DNA of 64,000 nt from Maricaulis sp034659015 (GTDB lineage Bacteria > Pseudomonadota > Alphaproteobacteria > Caulobacterales > Maricaulaceae): assembly GCA_034659015.1 (NCBI GenBank), contig JAYEGL010000012.1, positions 62,001-126,000 of the forward strand, in the 5' to 3' direction. Positions 53,226-62,396 of the stretch are shown one piece after another (positions within the stretch are counted from its first letter, which is position 1; each line of letters starts with the position of its first letter). The position numbers and the translations under genes are program-made. The notes below the pieces were generated by a model. It searched no databases. It was not told the origin of the DNA and worked only from the letters and a program-made list of their open reading frames with translations.

Positions 53226-56200
53226 ATGACCGATCCCAACAAGACACATGACCAGGTTTCCGGCGGTGGCATCATCGGCTGGTGGGCCCGCAACTCCGTT
53301 GCCGCCAACCTCCTGATGATCGTTGCCATCGTGGGTGGCCTTCTGGGCTACAACATGCTCAACCGGGAAGTCTTCCCGACGGCCTCCTTCAGCGGTGCGA
53401 CGGTCTCCGTCTCCTGGCCCGGCGCCTCGCCCCAGGATGTTGAAGAACAGATCATCGTCCGGATCGAGGAAGCCCTCTCGGACATGGACGGGATCGAGAC
53501 CATCACCTCGACCGCCCGCGAGGGTGCCGGCTTCGTCAATATCGAGGGCAAGCGCAACGTCGACATCGGCGAGTTCATCGACAACATCAAACTTGAAGTC
53601 GACTCGGTGAACAATCTGCCGCCGTCGTCCTACCGGCCGATCGTGTCGCAATGGCGCAACCAGGAACAGGTGGTCGGCTTTGCCGTCTACGGCGATATCG
53701 ACCGCCGCGACCTCCAGGCCATCGGCCGGGAAATCCGTGACGAGGTCGCCCAGCTGCCCGGCGCCTCGATCGTGAACCTGTGGGCCTCTCGCGGCGAAGA
53801 AGTCTCCATCGAGATCTCCGAGGAGAACCTGCGCCGCTACAATCTCTCCTTCGACGAGATCGTCAGCGCCGTGCGTGCCTCCTCGCTGAACGCCTCGGCG
53901 GGCACGGTGCGGACCGAGCTCGGCGAATTCGGCCTGACCGCCCGCCAGCTCGCGGACACGGCCGCCGAATTCGAGAACATCATCATCCGCCAGACCGGCG
54001 CCGGCGGCACGCTGCGCATCAGCGACGTCGCCCGCGTCACCGACGGCTTCGTCGACAGCAATATGGAAGCCACCTACAACGGCGAGACCATGGTGCTGAT
54101 CGTGGTCGAGCAGTCCCCGAACATCGACGTGGTGGATACAGCTGCGGCCGTGCACGACTTCATCGAGCGCAAGCAGGCCGAGCTGCCCGAGGGTGTGAAC
54201 GCCACGGTGTGGTGGGACAATTCGGAAATGTACTCCGACCGCATGGAGACGATTTCCGGTTCGGCCCTGTTCGGCGGCATCCTGGTGCTGATCACCCTCT
54301 TCCTCTTCCTGCGTCCGATCGTGGCGGTCTGGGTGACCGTGGGCATTTTCACGGCCTTCGGCGGCGCCTTCCTGCTCCTGCCGATGATGGGCGTGTCGCT
54401 GAACATGCTGTCCCTGTTCGCCTTCCTGCTGGTGATCGGCATCGTGGTCGACGACGCCATTGTCGTCGGCGAAAACATCCACGACCGGGTCGAGCGCGGC
54501 GAACCGGGCCTCACGGCGTCGATCATCGGCGCGCAGATGGTTGCCAAACCGGTCGTCTTCGCGGTGATCACGACCATCATGATGTTCTCGCCCTGGATGC
54601 TGCTGACCGGCCCGGAGGTGCAGTTCACGCGCCAGATCTCCCTGGTGGTGATCGCCGCGCTGGCCTTCTCCCTGATCGAGTCGCTGCTGATCCTGCCGGC
54701 CCACCTGTCGCACATGAAGCCGCAGTCCGAGACGGGCTTCTTCGGCCCGCTGATCAAGGTCCAGCGCGCCATCGCGAACACGCTGGTCTGGTTTGCCCGC
54801 AACGCGTACCGGCCGGCGGCGAAACTGGCGATCCGCAACCGCTACGCGACGCTGGTCGCCTTCCTGCTGATCTTCGGGATTTCGATCTCGCTGATGATGA
54901 CCAACCGCGTCGGTTCGGTCTTCATGCCGCAGATCGAGAACGAGACGATCCAGGTCAATATCCAGCTCGCCGAAGGCACGCCCTGGAACCGGACCGAACA
55001 GGTCCGCCAGCAGCTCGACGACGCCCAGGCGGAAGCGCTGGAATACTACCGTCAGGAGTATCCGGGCCAGACCGACATGATCGAGAGCCGCTCGACCATC
55101 GCCTCCGACGGCCGTGTGCGCGCCTGGATCGAACTGCCCGAACCGGCGGAGCGCCCCGGCCATCTTCCGACGGCCGAAGTCGCCCAGCAGATCCGCGAAT
55201 TCCTGGGTCCGATCCCGGATGCCGAGGAAGTCCGGCTCGACTCCACCATCAATGACGGTGGCAGCCGCATGACCTTCGCCCTGTCCCACCCGGATCTGGC
55301 GGAACTCCGCGAGGCGGCCGACGCCCTGAAGGAACAGCTGCGCAGCTACGACACGCTCTACGACGTGGTCGACAGCCTGCAGACCTCGACGGAAGAGCTG
55401 CAGTTCACCCTGCGTCCGGATGCCCGGGCCCTGGGCCTGACCCTGCAGGACGTCACCCGCCAGGTGCGCCAGTCCTTCTACGGCGAGGAAGCCCAGCGCC
55501 TGCCGCGCGACGGCCAGGACGTGCGGGTCATGATCCGCATGGACGAGGCGTCGCGCCGCTCGCTGGACACGCTGCGGGAAATCCGCATCCGCACCAGCGA
55601 CGGCCGCGAAGTGCCGCTCGCGGCGGTCGCCGAAGCCCACTTTGCGCCGGGTCTCAACCGGATCAACCGCCGCAACGGCATGCGCACCGTCACGGTGTCG
55701 GCCGAGCTGTCCGATCCGTCCGCCCGGGGCGATATCAACCAGAGCCTGAACCAGGATTTCTTCCCGACCTTCGACGCGCAATTCCCCAGCCTGTCGCGGG
55801 ACGAGATCGGCCAGGCCGAGGGCGAACGGGAATTCATGGCCGAACTGGTCAACCTGCTGATCCTCGCCCTGGGGTCGATGTACATCCTGCTGGCCGTGGC
55901 CTTTAAGTCCTACTTCCAGCCGCTGGCCATCATGGTGGCGATCCCCTTCGCCCTGACCGGCGCGATCTTCGGACACCTGCTGTTCGGCATGCCGATCGCG
56001 CTCTTCTCCTACTTCGGGGTGGGCGCCGCCGCGGGCGTCGTCATCAACGACAACCTGGTCCTGCTGGACTTCGTGAACCGGCTGCGGGCCAACGGCGTGG
56101 GCGCCTTCCAGGCCCTGGTCGATGCCGGTGTGCAGCGCTTCCGCCCGATCCTGCTGACCTCGGTCACCACCTTCCTGGGGATCTTCCCGATGATGGCGGA

Positions 56201-56444
56201 GACCTCGACCCAGGCGGAATTCCTCAAGCCCATGGTCGTGGCACTCGGCTTCGCGGTGGTGTTCGCGCTCTTCCTGACCCTGCTTCTGGTGCCGTCGATG
56301 TACGCCATCGGCGTCGATATCGCCCGTCTCTTCCGCGGCATGTGGACCGGCGAACGCCAGCCCAGGCTGGGCGAGCACTATACCGATACCGACTTCGCCC
56401 ATGGCGAGCTCGCGGGGCACCTGGCAGAGTCACCCGCCGAATAG
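53226..56444 (+). CDS. RND efflux inner-membrane pump (HAE family-like)
   Basis: 1072 residues. The RND fold is complete: TM1 NSVAANLLMIVAIVGGLLGY, two large periplasmic loops, and proton-relay aspartates in TM4 (FLLVIGIVVDDAIVVGENIH). Another conserved stretch is TSVTTFLGIFPMMAE near TM11. Substrate class cannot be read reliably: sequence features (VIVVDDAIVVGEN; no heavy-metal-specific motif) favour the hydrophobe/amphiphile branch, and this is inferred. The start ATG at 53226 has AGGAGG upstream. Probably last of the operon; the following M13 gene lies 73 bp downstream with no obvious terminator. Confidence 0.95.
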   Translation: MTDPNKTHDQVSGGGIIGWWARNSVAANLLMIVAIVGGLLGYNMLNREVFPTASFSGATVSVSWPGASPQDVEEQIIVRIEEALSDMDGIETITSTAREGAGFVNIEGKRNVDIGEFIDNIKLEVDSVNNLPPSSYRPIVSQWRNQEQVVGFAVYGDIDRRDLQAIGREIRDEVAQLPGASIVNLWASRGEEVSIEISEENLRRYNLSFDEIVSAVRASSLNASAGTVRTELGEFGLTARQLADTAAEFENIIIRQTGAGGTLRISDVARVTDGFVDSNMEATYNGETMVLIVVEQSPNIDVVDTAAAVHDFIERKQAELPEGVNATVWWDNSEMYSDRMETISGSALFGGILVLITLFLFLRPIVAVWVTVGIFTAFGGAFLLLPMMGVSLNMLSLFAFLLVIGIVVDDAIVVGENIHDRVERGEPGLTASIIGAQMVAKPVVFAVITTIMMFSPWMLLTGPEVQFTRQISLVVIAALAFSLIESLLILPAHLSHMKPQSETGFFGPLIKVQRAIANTLVWFARNAYRPAAKLAIRNRYATLVAFLLIFGISISLMMTNRVGSVFMPQIENETIQVNIQLAEGTPWNRTEQVRQQLDDAQAEALEYYRQEYPGQTDMIESRSTIASDGRVRAWIELPEPAERPGHLPTAEVAQQIREFLGPIPDAEEVRLDSTINDGGSRMTFALSHPDLAELREAADALKEQLRSYDTLYDVVDSLQTSTEELQFTLRPDARALGLTLQDVTRQVRQSFYGEEAQRLPRDGQDVRVMIRMDEASRRSLDTLREIRIRTSDGREVPLAAVAEAHFAPGLNRINRRNGMRTVTVSAELSDPSARGDINQSLNQDFFPTFDAQFPSLSRDEIGQAEGEREFMAELVNLLILALGSMYILLAVAFKSYFQPLAIMVAIPFALTGAIFGHLLFGMPIALFSYFGVGAAAGVVINDNLVLLDFVNRLRANGVGAFQALVDAGVQRFRPILLTSVTTFLGIFPMMAETSTQAEFLKPMVVALGFAVVFALFLTLLLVPSMYAIGVDIARLFRGMWTGERQPRLGEHYTDTDFAHGELAGHLAESPAE

Positions 56445-56516
56445 CCAAGCTTCGCCCCGCGTTGTAAACAATGCGGGGCGAAACATTTCGCGAAGTCTAT
56501 TTTGGGGATCCATCCG

Positions 56517-58580
56517 ATGAAGAAGCTGTTGCTGAGCACGGCCGTGCTGGCGCTCGTCGCCGCATGCGGCCAGACCGAGACCGTAGAACCCGAGCAGACC
56601 GCCGCGCAGACGGAAACCGCAGGACAGCCGGAAATCGGCGAATGGGGTTTCGATCTCGCCGGCATGGAGCAGGGCGTCACCCCGGGCAATGACTTCTACC
56701 AGTATGCCAACGGCACCTGGCTGGACGAGACGGAAATTCCGGCCGACCTCTCCAATTACGGCATGTTCACCGAACTGGCCCTGGAAGCCGAGGTACAGGT
56801 CCAGGAGATCATTACCGAGCTGGCTGCCCGGGATGCCGAAGCGGGCACGATCGAACAGCAGGTCGGCGATCTCTACGGCTCCTGGATGGATACAGACACG
56901 ATCGAGGAACTCGGCCTGGCGCCGGCCCAGCCCTATCTCGACGAGATCGCTGCGGCACAGACCCATGAAGACCTGAACGCGCTCTTCGCGACGATCCATC
57001 ATCAAAGCCCGTTCGGCGTCGGCATCATCCCCGACCCGGCGGACACCACGCGCTACACGGTCTTCGTCGGCCAGGCCGGCCTCGGCCTGCCGGATCGCGA
57101 CTACTATCTGGAAGACGACAATCAGCGCTATCGCGACGCCTATCGCGACTTCATCGCCGAAATCTTCTCCCTGGCCGGCATGGAAGAGGCCGAGGCCAAG
57201 GCCGACGCCATCATGGCTCTGGAGACGCGTCTGGCCGAGGTTCACTGGACCCAGGCAGACAGCCGCGACATCCAGAAGATCTACAACCCCATGCCCATCG
57301 ACCAGCTCGATGCGATGGCACCCCAGTTCGAATTCCCCGTCGCCATGGCCCAGCTCGGCCTGGATGGAGTGGCAACCTATCTCGTCGCCCAGCCCAGCGC
57401 GATCGAAGGCGCCGCCGCGATCTTCGAGGAGACGCCCGTCGAGGTGTGGAAGGATTACATGACCTTCCACTTCCTGCGGACCAATGCGGGACAATTGCCC
57501 GCCGCCTTCGACCAGGCGAACTACCGCATGTACGGCCAGACGCTGAACGGTACGCCGGAACAGCGCCCGCGCGACCGGCGCGGCGTCAACCTGGTCGGCG
57601 GACAGCTCGGCGAGGCTGTCGGCCAGGTCTATGTCGAGCGGCACTTCCCGCCCTCCTCGAAGGCGGCCATGGAAGCGCTGGTCAGCAATCTCACGGCGGC
57701 CTTCGAGGACCGCCTGCGCAATCTGGAATGGATGGACGAGGAAACCCGCGCCAATGCGCTGACCAAGCTGTCCACCTTCGAACCGCGGATCGGCTATCCG
57801 GACGAGTGGCAGGACTATTCCGATCTGGAGATCCGGCCCGACGACATCTTCGGCAATATCCGCCGGCTGGAAGCGTTCCAGTGGAACGAGCAGGTCGCAG
57901 ACCTGGCCGGTCCGGTGGACCGGGGCGAATGGCCCTACCCGCCGCAGACGGTGAACGCATCCTACAATCCGCTGATGAACCAGATCACCTTCCCGGCCGG
58001 CATTCTCCAGCCACCCTTCTTCGACCCGCACGCCGACGCCGCCATCAATTACGGTGCGATCGGTGCCGTCATCGGTCACGAGATCGGTCACGGTTTCGAC
58101 GATCAGGGCCGGCGCTTCGACGAGAACGGCGCGATCCGCGACTGGTGGACCGAAGAGACGAATGCCCGGTTCGAGGAACGGGCCGAACGCCTCGGCGCCC
58201 AGTATGACGGCTATTCTCCGGTCGAGGGCCGCTTCGTGAACGGCGATTTCACGATGGGCGAGAATATCGGCGATCTGGGCGGGCTGCAGATGGCCTACAC
58301 CGCCTACCATCGCCACCTCGACGCCTGCTGCGACGGCGAGGCGCCGGTGATCGACGGTTTCACGGGCGATCAGCGCTTCTTCCTGGCCTGGGCCCAGGTC
58401 TGGCGCCGGCTCTATCGCGAGGACAATCTCATCGCACGCCTGACGACCGATCCGCACAGCCCGTCGCAATACCGCACCAATGGTGTGGTGCGGAATCTGG
58501 ACGCCTGGTACGAGGCTTTCGGCGTCACCGAGGACGACGCCCTCTACCTGCCGCCCGAAGAACGCGTCTCGATCTGGTAG
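56517..58580 (+). CDS. M13 family metallopeptidase lipoprotein (copy 1)
   Basis: 687 residues. Lipobox LVAAC indicates an N-terminal lipoprotein. The neprilysin/PepO-type M13 fold: N-terminal domain from YQYANGTWLDETEIP, the zinc motif HEIGH at His521-His525 (GAVIGHEIGHGFDDQG), the third ligand Glu in MGENIGDLGG, and PHSPSQYRTNGVVRNLDAWY with the terminal His/Arg positions. It degrades peptides in the periplasm. The start at 56517 skips an ATG 15 bp upstream because the signal begins MKKLLLS. A terminator separates it from the second copy at 58744. Confidence 0.95.
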   Translation: MKKLLLSTAVLALVAACGQTETVEPEQTAAQTETAGQPEIGEWGFDLAGMEQGVTPGNDFYQYANGTWLDETEIPADLSNYGMFTELALEAEVQVQEIITELAARDAEAGTIEQQVGDLYGSWMDTDTIEELGLAPAQPYLDEIAAAQTHEDLNALFATIHHQSPFGVGIIPDPADTTRYTVFVGQAGLGLPDRDYYLEDDNQRYRDAYRDFIAEIFSLAGMEEAEAKADAIMALETRLAEVHWTQADSRDIQKIYNPMPIDQLDAMAPQFEFPVAMAQLGLDGVATYLVAQPSAIEGAAAIFEETPVEVWKDYMTFHFLRTNAGQLPAAFDQANYRMYGQTLNGTPEQRPRDRRGVNLVGGQLGEAVGQVYVERHFPPSSKAAMEALVSNLTAAFEDRLRNLEWMDEETRANALTKLSTFEPRIGYPDEWQDYSDLEIRPDDIFGNIRRLEAFQWNEQVADLAGPVDRGEWPYPPQTVNASYNPLMNQITFPAGILQPPFFDPHADAAINYGAIGAVIGHEIGHGFDDQGRRFDENGAIRDWWTEETNARFEERAERLGAQYDGYSPVEGRFVNGDFTMGENIGDLGGLQMAYTAYHRHLDACCDGEAPVIDGFTGDQRFFLAWAQVWRRLYREDNLIARLTTDPHSPSQYRTNGVVRNLDAWYEAFGVTEDDALYLPPEERVSIW

Positions 58581-58604
58581 TTGCGGACATCACCGCACAT
58601 GGAA

Positions 58605-58634
58605 AAGGCCCGGCCCGCATGCCGGGCCTTTTTT
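58605..58634 (+). terminator. Intrinsic terminator after the first M13 gene
   Basis: AAGGCCCGGC, a 6-base loop, complementary GCCGGGCCTT and a T run. It lies 24 bp beyond the stop. Confidence 0.9.
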
Positions 58635-58743
58635 CGTTTACACCTTCGGCGCGCTGCATTGTGACAGGACCGTCAGTTGCCCCGCCGGGTCAGACGTCTA
58701 CTCTTTCCCGGAATTCATCATCCGGACTGATGGGGGTAACATC

Positions 58744-60855
58744 ATGAAGAAATTCCTGCTCGGCACGGCCGCCCTGGCCCTGCTCACCGCATGCCAGCCG
58801 GCCAGTGAGGCGCCCGAGGACGAAGCCGCCCCGGCCAGCGAAAGCGAAACGTCGCAGCCCGCCGCGCCGGCCGGCGAGACCGAAACCGCCAGCGCCGAAA
58901 CGCCCGAGCTGGGCAGCTGGGGCGTGGAGACACAGCACGTCTCCGACACGGTCGATCCCGGCGACGACTTCTTCCGCTACGTCAATGAAGGCTGGCTGGA
59001 CACGACCGAAATCCCGGCCGGCTTCTCCAATTTCGGCTCCTTCACGGAACTCTACCTGCGTTCGGAAGAGCGTATCGAGACGATCATCCACGATGCCGCG
59101 CAAAGCGATGCCGAAGACGGCACGCTGTCCCAGCAAGTGGGCGATCTCTACGCCTCCTACATGGACACCGACCGCCTCGCCGAACTCGGCCTCGACCCGG
59201 CCCGGCCCGGCCTGGAGCGCATCGCCGCGGCTGAAAGCCATGACGATATCGCCGCGCTGATGGGCGCGCCGGACACCCAGTCCCTTTTCGGCGCCTGGGT
59301 CGGCCGCGATCCCGGCAATCCGGAGCGCTATATCGTGTCGGTCAGCCAAGGCGGCCTCGGTCTGCCGGACCGCGACTACTATCTCGACGACACCGAACGC
59401 TTCGAGACCTATCGCTCGGCCTATCTGGACTATATCGCCGACGTGTTCGAGATGATCGGCGTGGACAATGGCGCCGAGCGCGCCCAGGCCATTCTCGACC
59501 TGGAAACCGCGATCGCCGAAATCCACTGGACGCGCGCGGAAAGCCGCGACCGCGTGGCGACCTACAATCTGATGGCCGCGGACGATGTCGCCGGCTACGC
59601 CGCGGGCTTCCCCTGGGAAACCTTCATGACGTCGCTGGAATTCGGCGATCAGGAAGACTTCGTCGTGCGCCAGAACACGGCCATCCAGTCGCTGGCCCAG
59701 CTGTTCGGCGAGATCCCGGTGGAGACCTGGAAGGACTACATGGCCTTCCACTGGATGGAGAGCCATCGCGACCTGCTGACGCCGGCCTTCTACGAGCGCT
59801 CCTTCGACTTCTACGGCCGCACGCTGAACGGCACCGAAGAACCGCGCCCGCGCGACCGCCGGGCGATCCAGTTCGTCAACGGCAATCTGGGCCAGGCCAT
59901 CGGCCAGATCTATGTCGAGGAATACTTCCCGCCGGAATACAAGGAACAGATGGAAGAGCTCGTCGGCTATCTGCGCGCCGCGCTGCAGGAGCGGATCGAG
60001 ACGCTCGACTGGATGGACGACGAGACCCGCGCGGAAGCGCTGACCAAGCTGGACAAATTCCTGCCCAAGATCGGCTATCCGGACGTCTGGCCGGACTATT
60101 CCGACATCGAGATCCGTCCGGGCGACCTGTGGGGCAATAATGCCCGCATCAATGCCTGGTTCCGGGCCGACAGCCGCGACCGTCTGCGCGGCCCGATCCG
60201 CGAGTGGGAATGGTTCATGTCGCCGCAGACCGTGAACGCCTACTACTCCTCCACCGCCAACGAGATCGTTTTCCCGGCGGCCATTCTCCAGGGGCCCTTC
60301 TTCGACCCCTATGCCGACCCGGCGGTCAATTTCGGCGGCATCGGCGCCGTGATCGGCCACGAAATGGGTCACGGTTTCGACGACCAGGGCAGTCAGTCCG
60401 ACGGTGACGGCCTGCTGCGCAACTGGTGGACCGACACGTCGCGCGAGCAGTTCGACGCCCGCACCGACGAGATCGTCGCCCAGTACGAGGAATTCTCGCC
60501 GGTCGAAGGCATGAATGTCGACGGCCGCCTGACCCTGGGCGAGAATATCGGCGATATCGGCGGGCTCTCCATGGCCTACCGCGCCTATCAGATGTACGCC
60601 GCAGACCACGACGTGCCCGAAGAGCGGGACGGTTTCACCGAAGACCAGCGCTTCTTCCTGGCCTGGGGCCAGGTCTGGCGCCGCCTCTACACCGAGGACG
60701 CGCTGGTGGCGCGCCTCACCACGGACCCGCACAGCCCGTCGCAGTATCGCGTGAACGGCGTGGTGCGGAATATGGACGCCTGGTACGAGGCTTTCGGCGT
60801 GACCGAGGACGACGACCTCTACCTGCCGCCCGAAGAGCGCGTCTCCATCTGGTAA
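58744..60855 (+). CDS. M13 family metallopeptidase lipoprotein (copy 2)
   Basis: 703 residues, a paralog of the preceding gene in the same layout: lipobox LLTAC, an Ala/Glu/Thr-rich linker, YVNEGWLDTTEIPAGFSNFG, the zinc motif HEMGH at 539-543 and LGENIGDIGG. The C-termini are nearly identical (NGVVRN-DAWYEAFGVTED, then YLPPEERVSIW in both), while the middle regions differ considerably, so the duplication is not recent. The start at 58744 (MKKFLLGTAALALLTAC) lies 163 bp after the first stop; a promoter may sit in that gap. Confidence 0.95.
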   Translation: MKKFLLGTAALALLTACQPASEAPEDEAAPASESETSQPAAPAGETETASAETPELGSWGVETQHVSDTVDPGDDFFRYVNEGWLDTTEIPAGFSNFGSFTELYLRSEERIETIIHDAAQSDAEDGTLSQQVGDLYASYMDTDRLAELGLDPARPGLERIAAAESHDDIAALMGAPDTQSLFGAWVGRDPGNPERYIVSVSQGGLGLPDRDYYLDDTERFETYRSAYLDYIADVFEMIGVDNGAERAQAILDLETAIAEIHWTRAESRDRVATYNLMAADDVAGYAAGFPWETFMTSLEFGDQEDFVVRQNTAIQSLAQLFGEIPVETWKDYMAFHWMESHRDLLTPAFYERSFDFYGRTLNGTEEPRPRDRRAIQFVNGNLGQAIGQIYVEEYFPPEYKEQMEELVGYLRAALQERIETLDWMDDETRAEALTKLDKFLPKIGYPDVWPDYSDIEIRPGDLWGNNARINAWFRADSRDRLRGPIREWEWFMSPQTVNAYYSSTANEIVFPAAILQGPFFDPYADPAVNFGGIGAVIGHEMGHGFDDQGSQSDGDGLLRNWWTDTSREQFDARTDEIVAQYEEFSPVEGMNVDGRLTLGENIGDIGGLSMAYRAYQMYAADHDVPEERDGFTEDQRFFLAWGQVWRRLYTEDALVARLTTDPHSPSQYRVNGVVRNMDAWYEAFGVTEDDDLYLPPEERVSIW

Positions 60856-60874
60856 GCGTTTCATCGCAAACAGG

Positions 60875-60904
60875 AAACGGCCCGGCCCCAGCGCCGGGCC
60901 GTTT
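60875..60904 (+). terminator. Intrinsic terminator after the second M13 gene
   Basis: AAACGGCCCGGC, short loop, complementary GCCGGGCCGTTT. The T tract is TTTT. Confidence 0.85.
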
Positions 60905-60972
60905 TGCATTCCGCCCTTGCGGCAGCCGGGCAAACCCGGTCTTATCGGCGCAAGGGCCATATGGGGGAGATC

Positions 60973-62226
60973 ATGGAAGCCGAAGCCGCGCCGCTGGTCA
61001 GCAATGACGCCGTCGTCCTGGGCCTGCTGGCCGTTCTTCTGGGCGCCGTTTTCTGGACGTCCAATTCCTCGATCCGTTTCTTCAAGGTCTTCTACCGGAT
61101 CTTTCCGCCCCTGCTGCTGTGCTATTTCCTGCCCTCGCTGCTGAACACGTTCAACGTGGTCGACCCGGACCAGTCGCAGCTCTACTTCGTCTCCTCGCGC
61201 TATCTCCTGCCGGCCGCCCTGGTTCTGCTGACGATGTCCGCGGACCTGCCGGCGACGTTCAAACTGGGCCCGAAGGCGTTGATCATGTTCCTGACGGGTA
61301 CGCTCGGCGTGATGATCGGCGGGCCTGTCGCGCTGCTCGTCGCCAGCACGGTGGCTCCGGACATTATCGGCGTGGACGGGCCGGAAGCGGTCTGGCGCGG
61401 CATGACCACGGTGGCCGGCAGCTGGATCGGGGGCGGCGCCAACCAGGCCGCCATGTACGAGGTGTTCGAGGTGGGCGACGAGATCTTCTCCGCCTGGGTC
61501 GCCGTGGACGTCATCGTGGCCAATGTCTGGATGGCCTTCCTGCTGTTTGCCGCGAGCAATTCCGCGGCCATCGACCGGCGTGTCGGCTCCGACAGCCGGG
61601 CCGTCGACCATCTGCGTGTCCGGGCCGAGGCCTATGAGAACGAGCACGCGCGCATTCCCGAACTCAAGGACATGATGTTCATCCTGGCAATCGGCTTCGG
61701 CGCCGTCGCCATCTCGCACCTGATTGCAGGCGCCCTTGCGCCCTGGTTCGGCCAGTTCCAGGCCTTCGCGCAGATCAGCCTGTCTTCCAGCTTCTTCTGG
61801 CTGGTGCTGACCGCCACGGCGATCGGGGTCGTGCTGTCCTTCTCGCGCGCCCGCAAGCTCACGGCCGTGGGCTCCATGAAGACCGGCTCGGTCTTCATCT
61901 ACATCCTGGTCGCCTCGATCGGCATGAACATGGACGTCACCGCCATTGCGCGAAATCCGGAATTCTTCCTGATCGGCTTCATCTGGGTGAGCATTCACGC
62001 CGGACTGCTGATCCTGGTCGCGCTGGCGATCAAGGCGCCGACCTTCTTCCTGGCGGTGGGCAGCCAGGCCAATATCGGCGGCGCGGCCTCAGCCCCCGTC
62101 GTGGCTTCGGCCTTCCATCCCTCGCTCGCCCCTGTCGGCGTCCTGCTGGCCGTTCTGGGCTACATTCTCGGCACCGGCGCGGCGACACTCACCGGCGAGA
62201 TCCTGCGTGTTATCGGCGGCGGTTAG
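60973..62226 (+). CDS. DUF819 family membrane transporter
   Basis: 417 residues, about ten to twelve helices. The DUF819 signature includes GGANQAAMYEVFEVG in the first half and GSQANIGGAASAPVVASAFH in the second, two related GG(A)N/NIGG motifs in inverted halves. DUF819 proteins are predicted transporters related to glutamate/Na+ symporter-like folds; the substrate is unknown. The start ATG at 60973 is preceded by GGGGGAGATC. The ATG at 60961 would place that sequence inside the coding region. Confidence 0.85.
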   Translation: MEAEAAPLVSNDAVVLGLLAVLLGAVFWTSNSSIRFFKVFYRIFPPLLLCYFLPSLLNTFNVVDPDQSQLYFVSSRYLLPAALVLLTMSADLPATFKLGPKALIMFLTGTLGVMIGGPVALLVASTVAPDIIGVDGPEAVWRGMTTVAGSWIGGGANQAAMYEVFEVGDEIFSAWVAVDVIVANVWMAFLLFAASNSAAIDRRVGSDSRAVDHLRVRAEAYENEHARIPELKDMMFILAIGFGAVAISHLIAGALAPWFGQFQAFAQISLSSSFFWLVLTATAIGVVLSFSRARKLTAVGSMKTGSVFIYILVASIGMNMDVTAIARNPEFFLIGFIWVSIHAGLLILVALAIKAPTFFLAVGSQANIGGAASAPVVASAFHPSLAPVGVLLAVLGYILGTGAATLTGEILRVIGGG

Positions 62227-62296
62227 GACGCCAAAAACCCCTTTCAGTTGAACGCGATATGAAAATTCCCCTCCCGGGTGTTTTCCGTGTCGGCAT

Positions 62297-62314
62297 GGTT
62301 AATATTTCTTAACC
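62297..62314 (+). promoter_or_regulatory. GGTTAA/TTAACC palindrome with a CtrA-like promoter layout
   Basis: GGTTAA (62297-62302), TATTTC, TTAACC (62309-62314). The right arm lies 17 bp before TAGCAT (62332-62337), which is close to the GCTANAWC -10 of Caulobacter promoters. The TTAA spacing is 6, not the CtrA N7, so it may bind CtrA weakly or be for another regulator. Confidence 0.4.
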
Positions 62315-62396
62315 CGTCCTGCAATTTGCGCTAGCATCCATGCCGATTGCGGGACCCTTCGTTGCGGATCCGCAGTGTCGAATAAGGGGGAATCAC

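Noticed and set aside
53196..56420. A 1074-codon minus-strand frame opposite the RND pump
   Set aside because: The RND pump matches its family over the whole length; the antisense frame is an artefact of strong GC3 bias.
58690..61998. An 1102-codon minus-strand frame across the second M13 gene and the DUF819 gene
   Set aside because: It spans two clear genes and their terminator on the plus strand and shows no family features.
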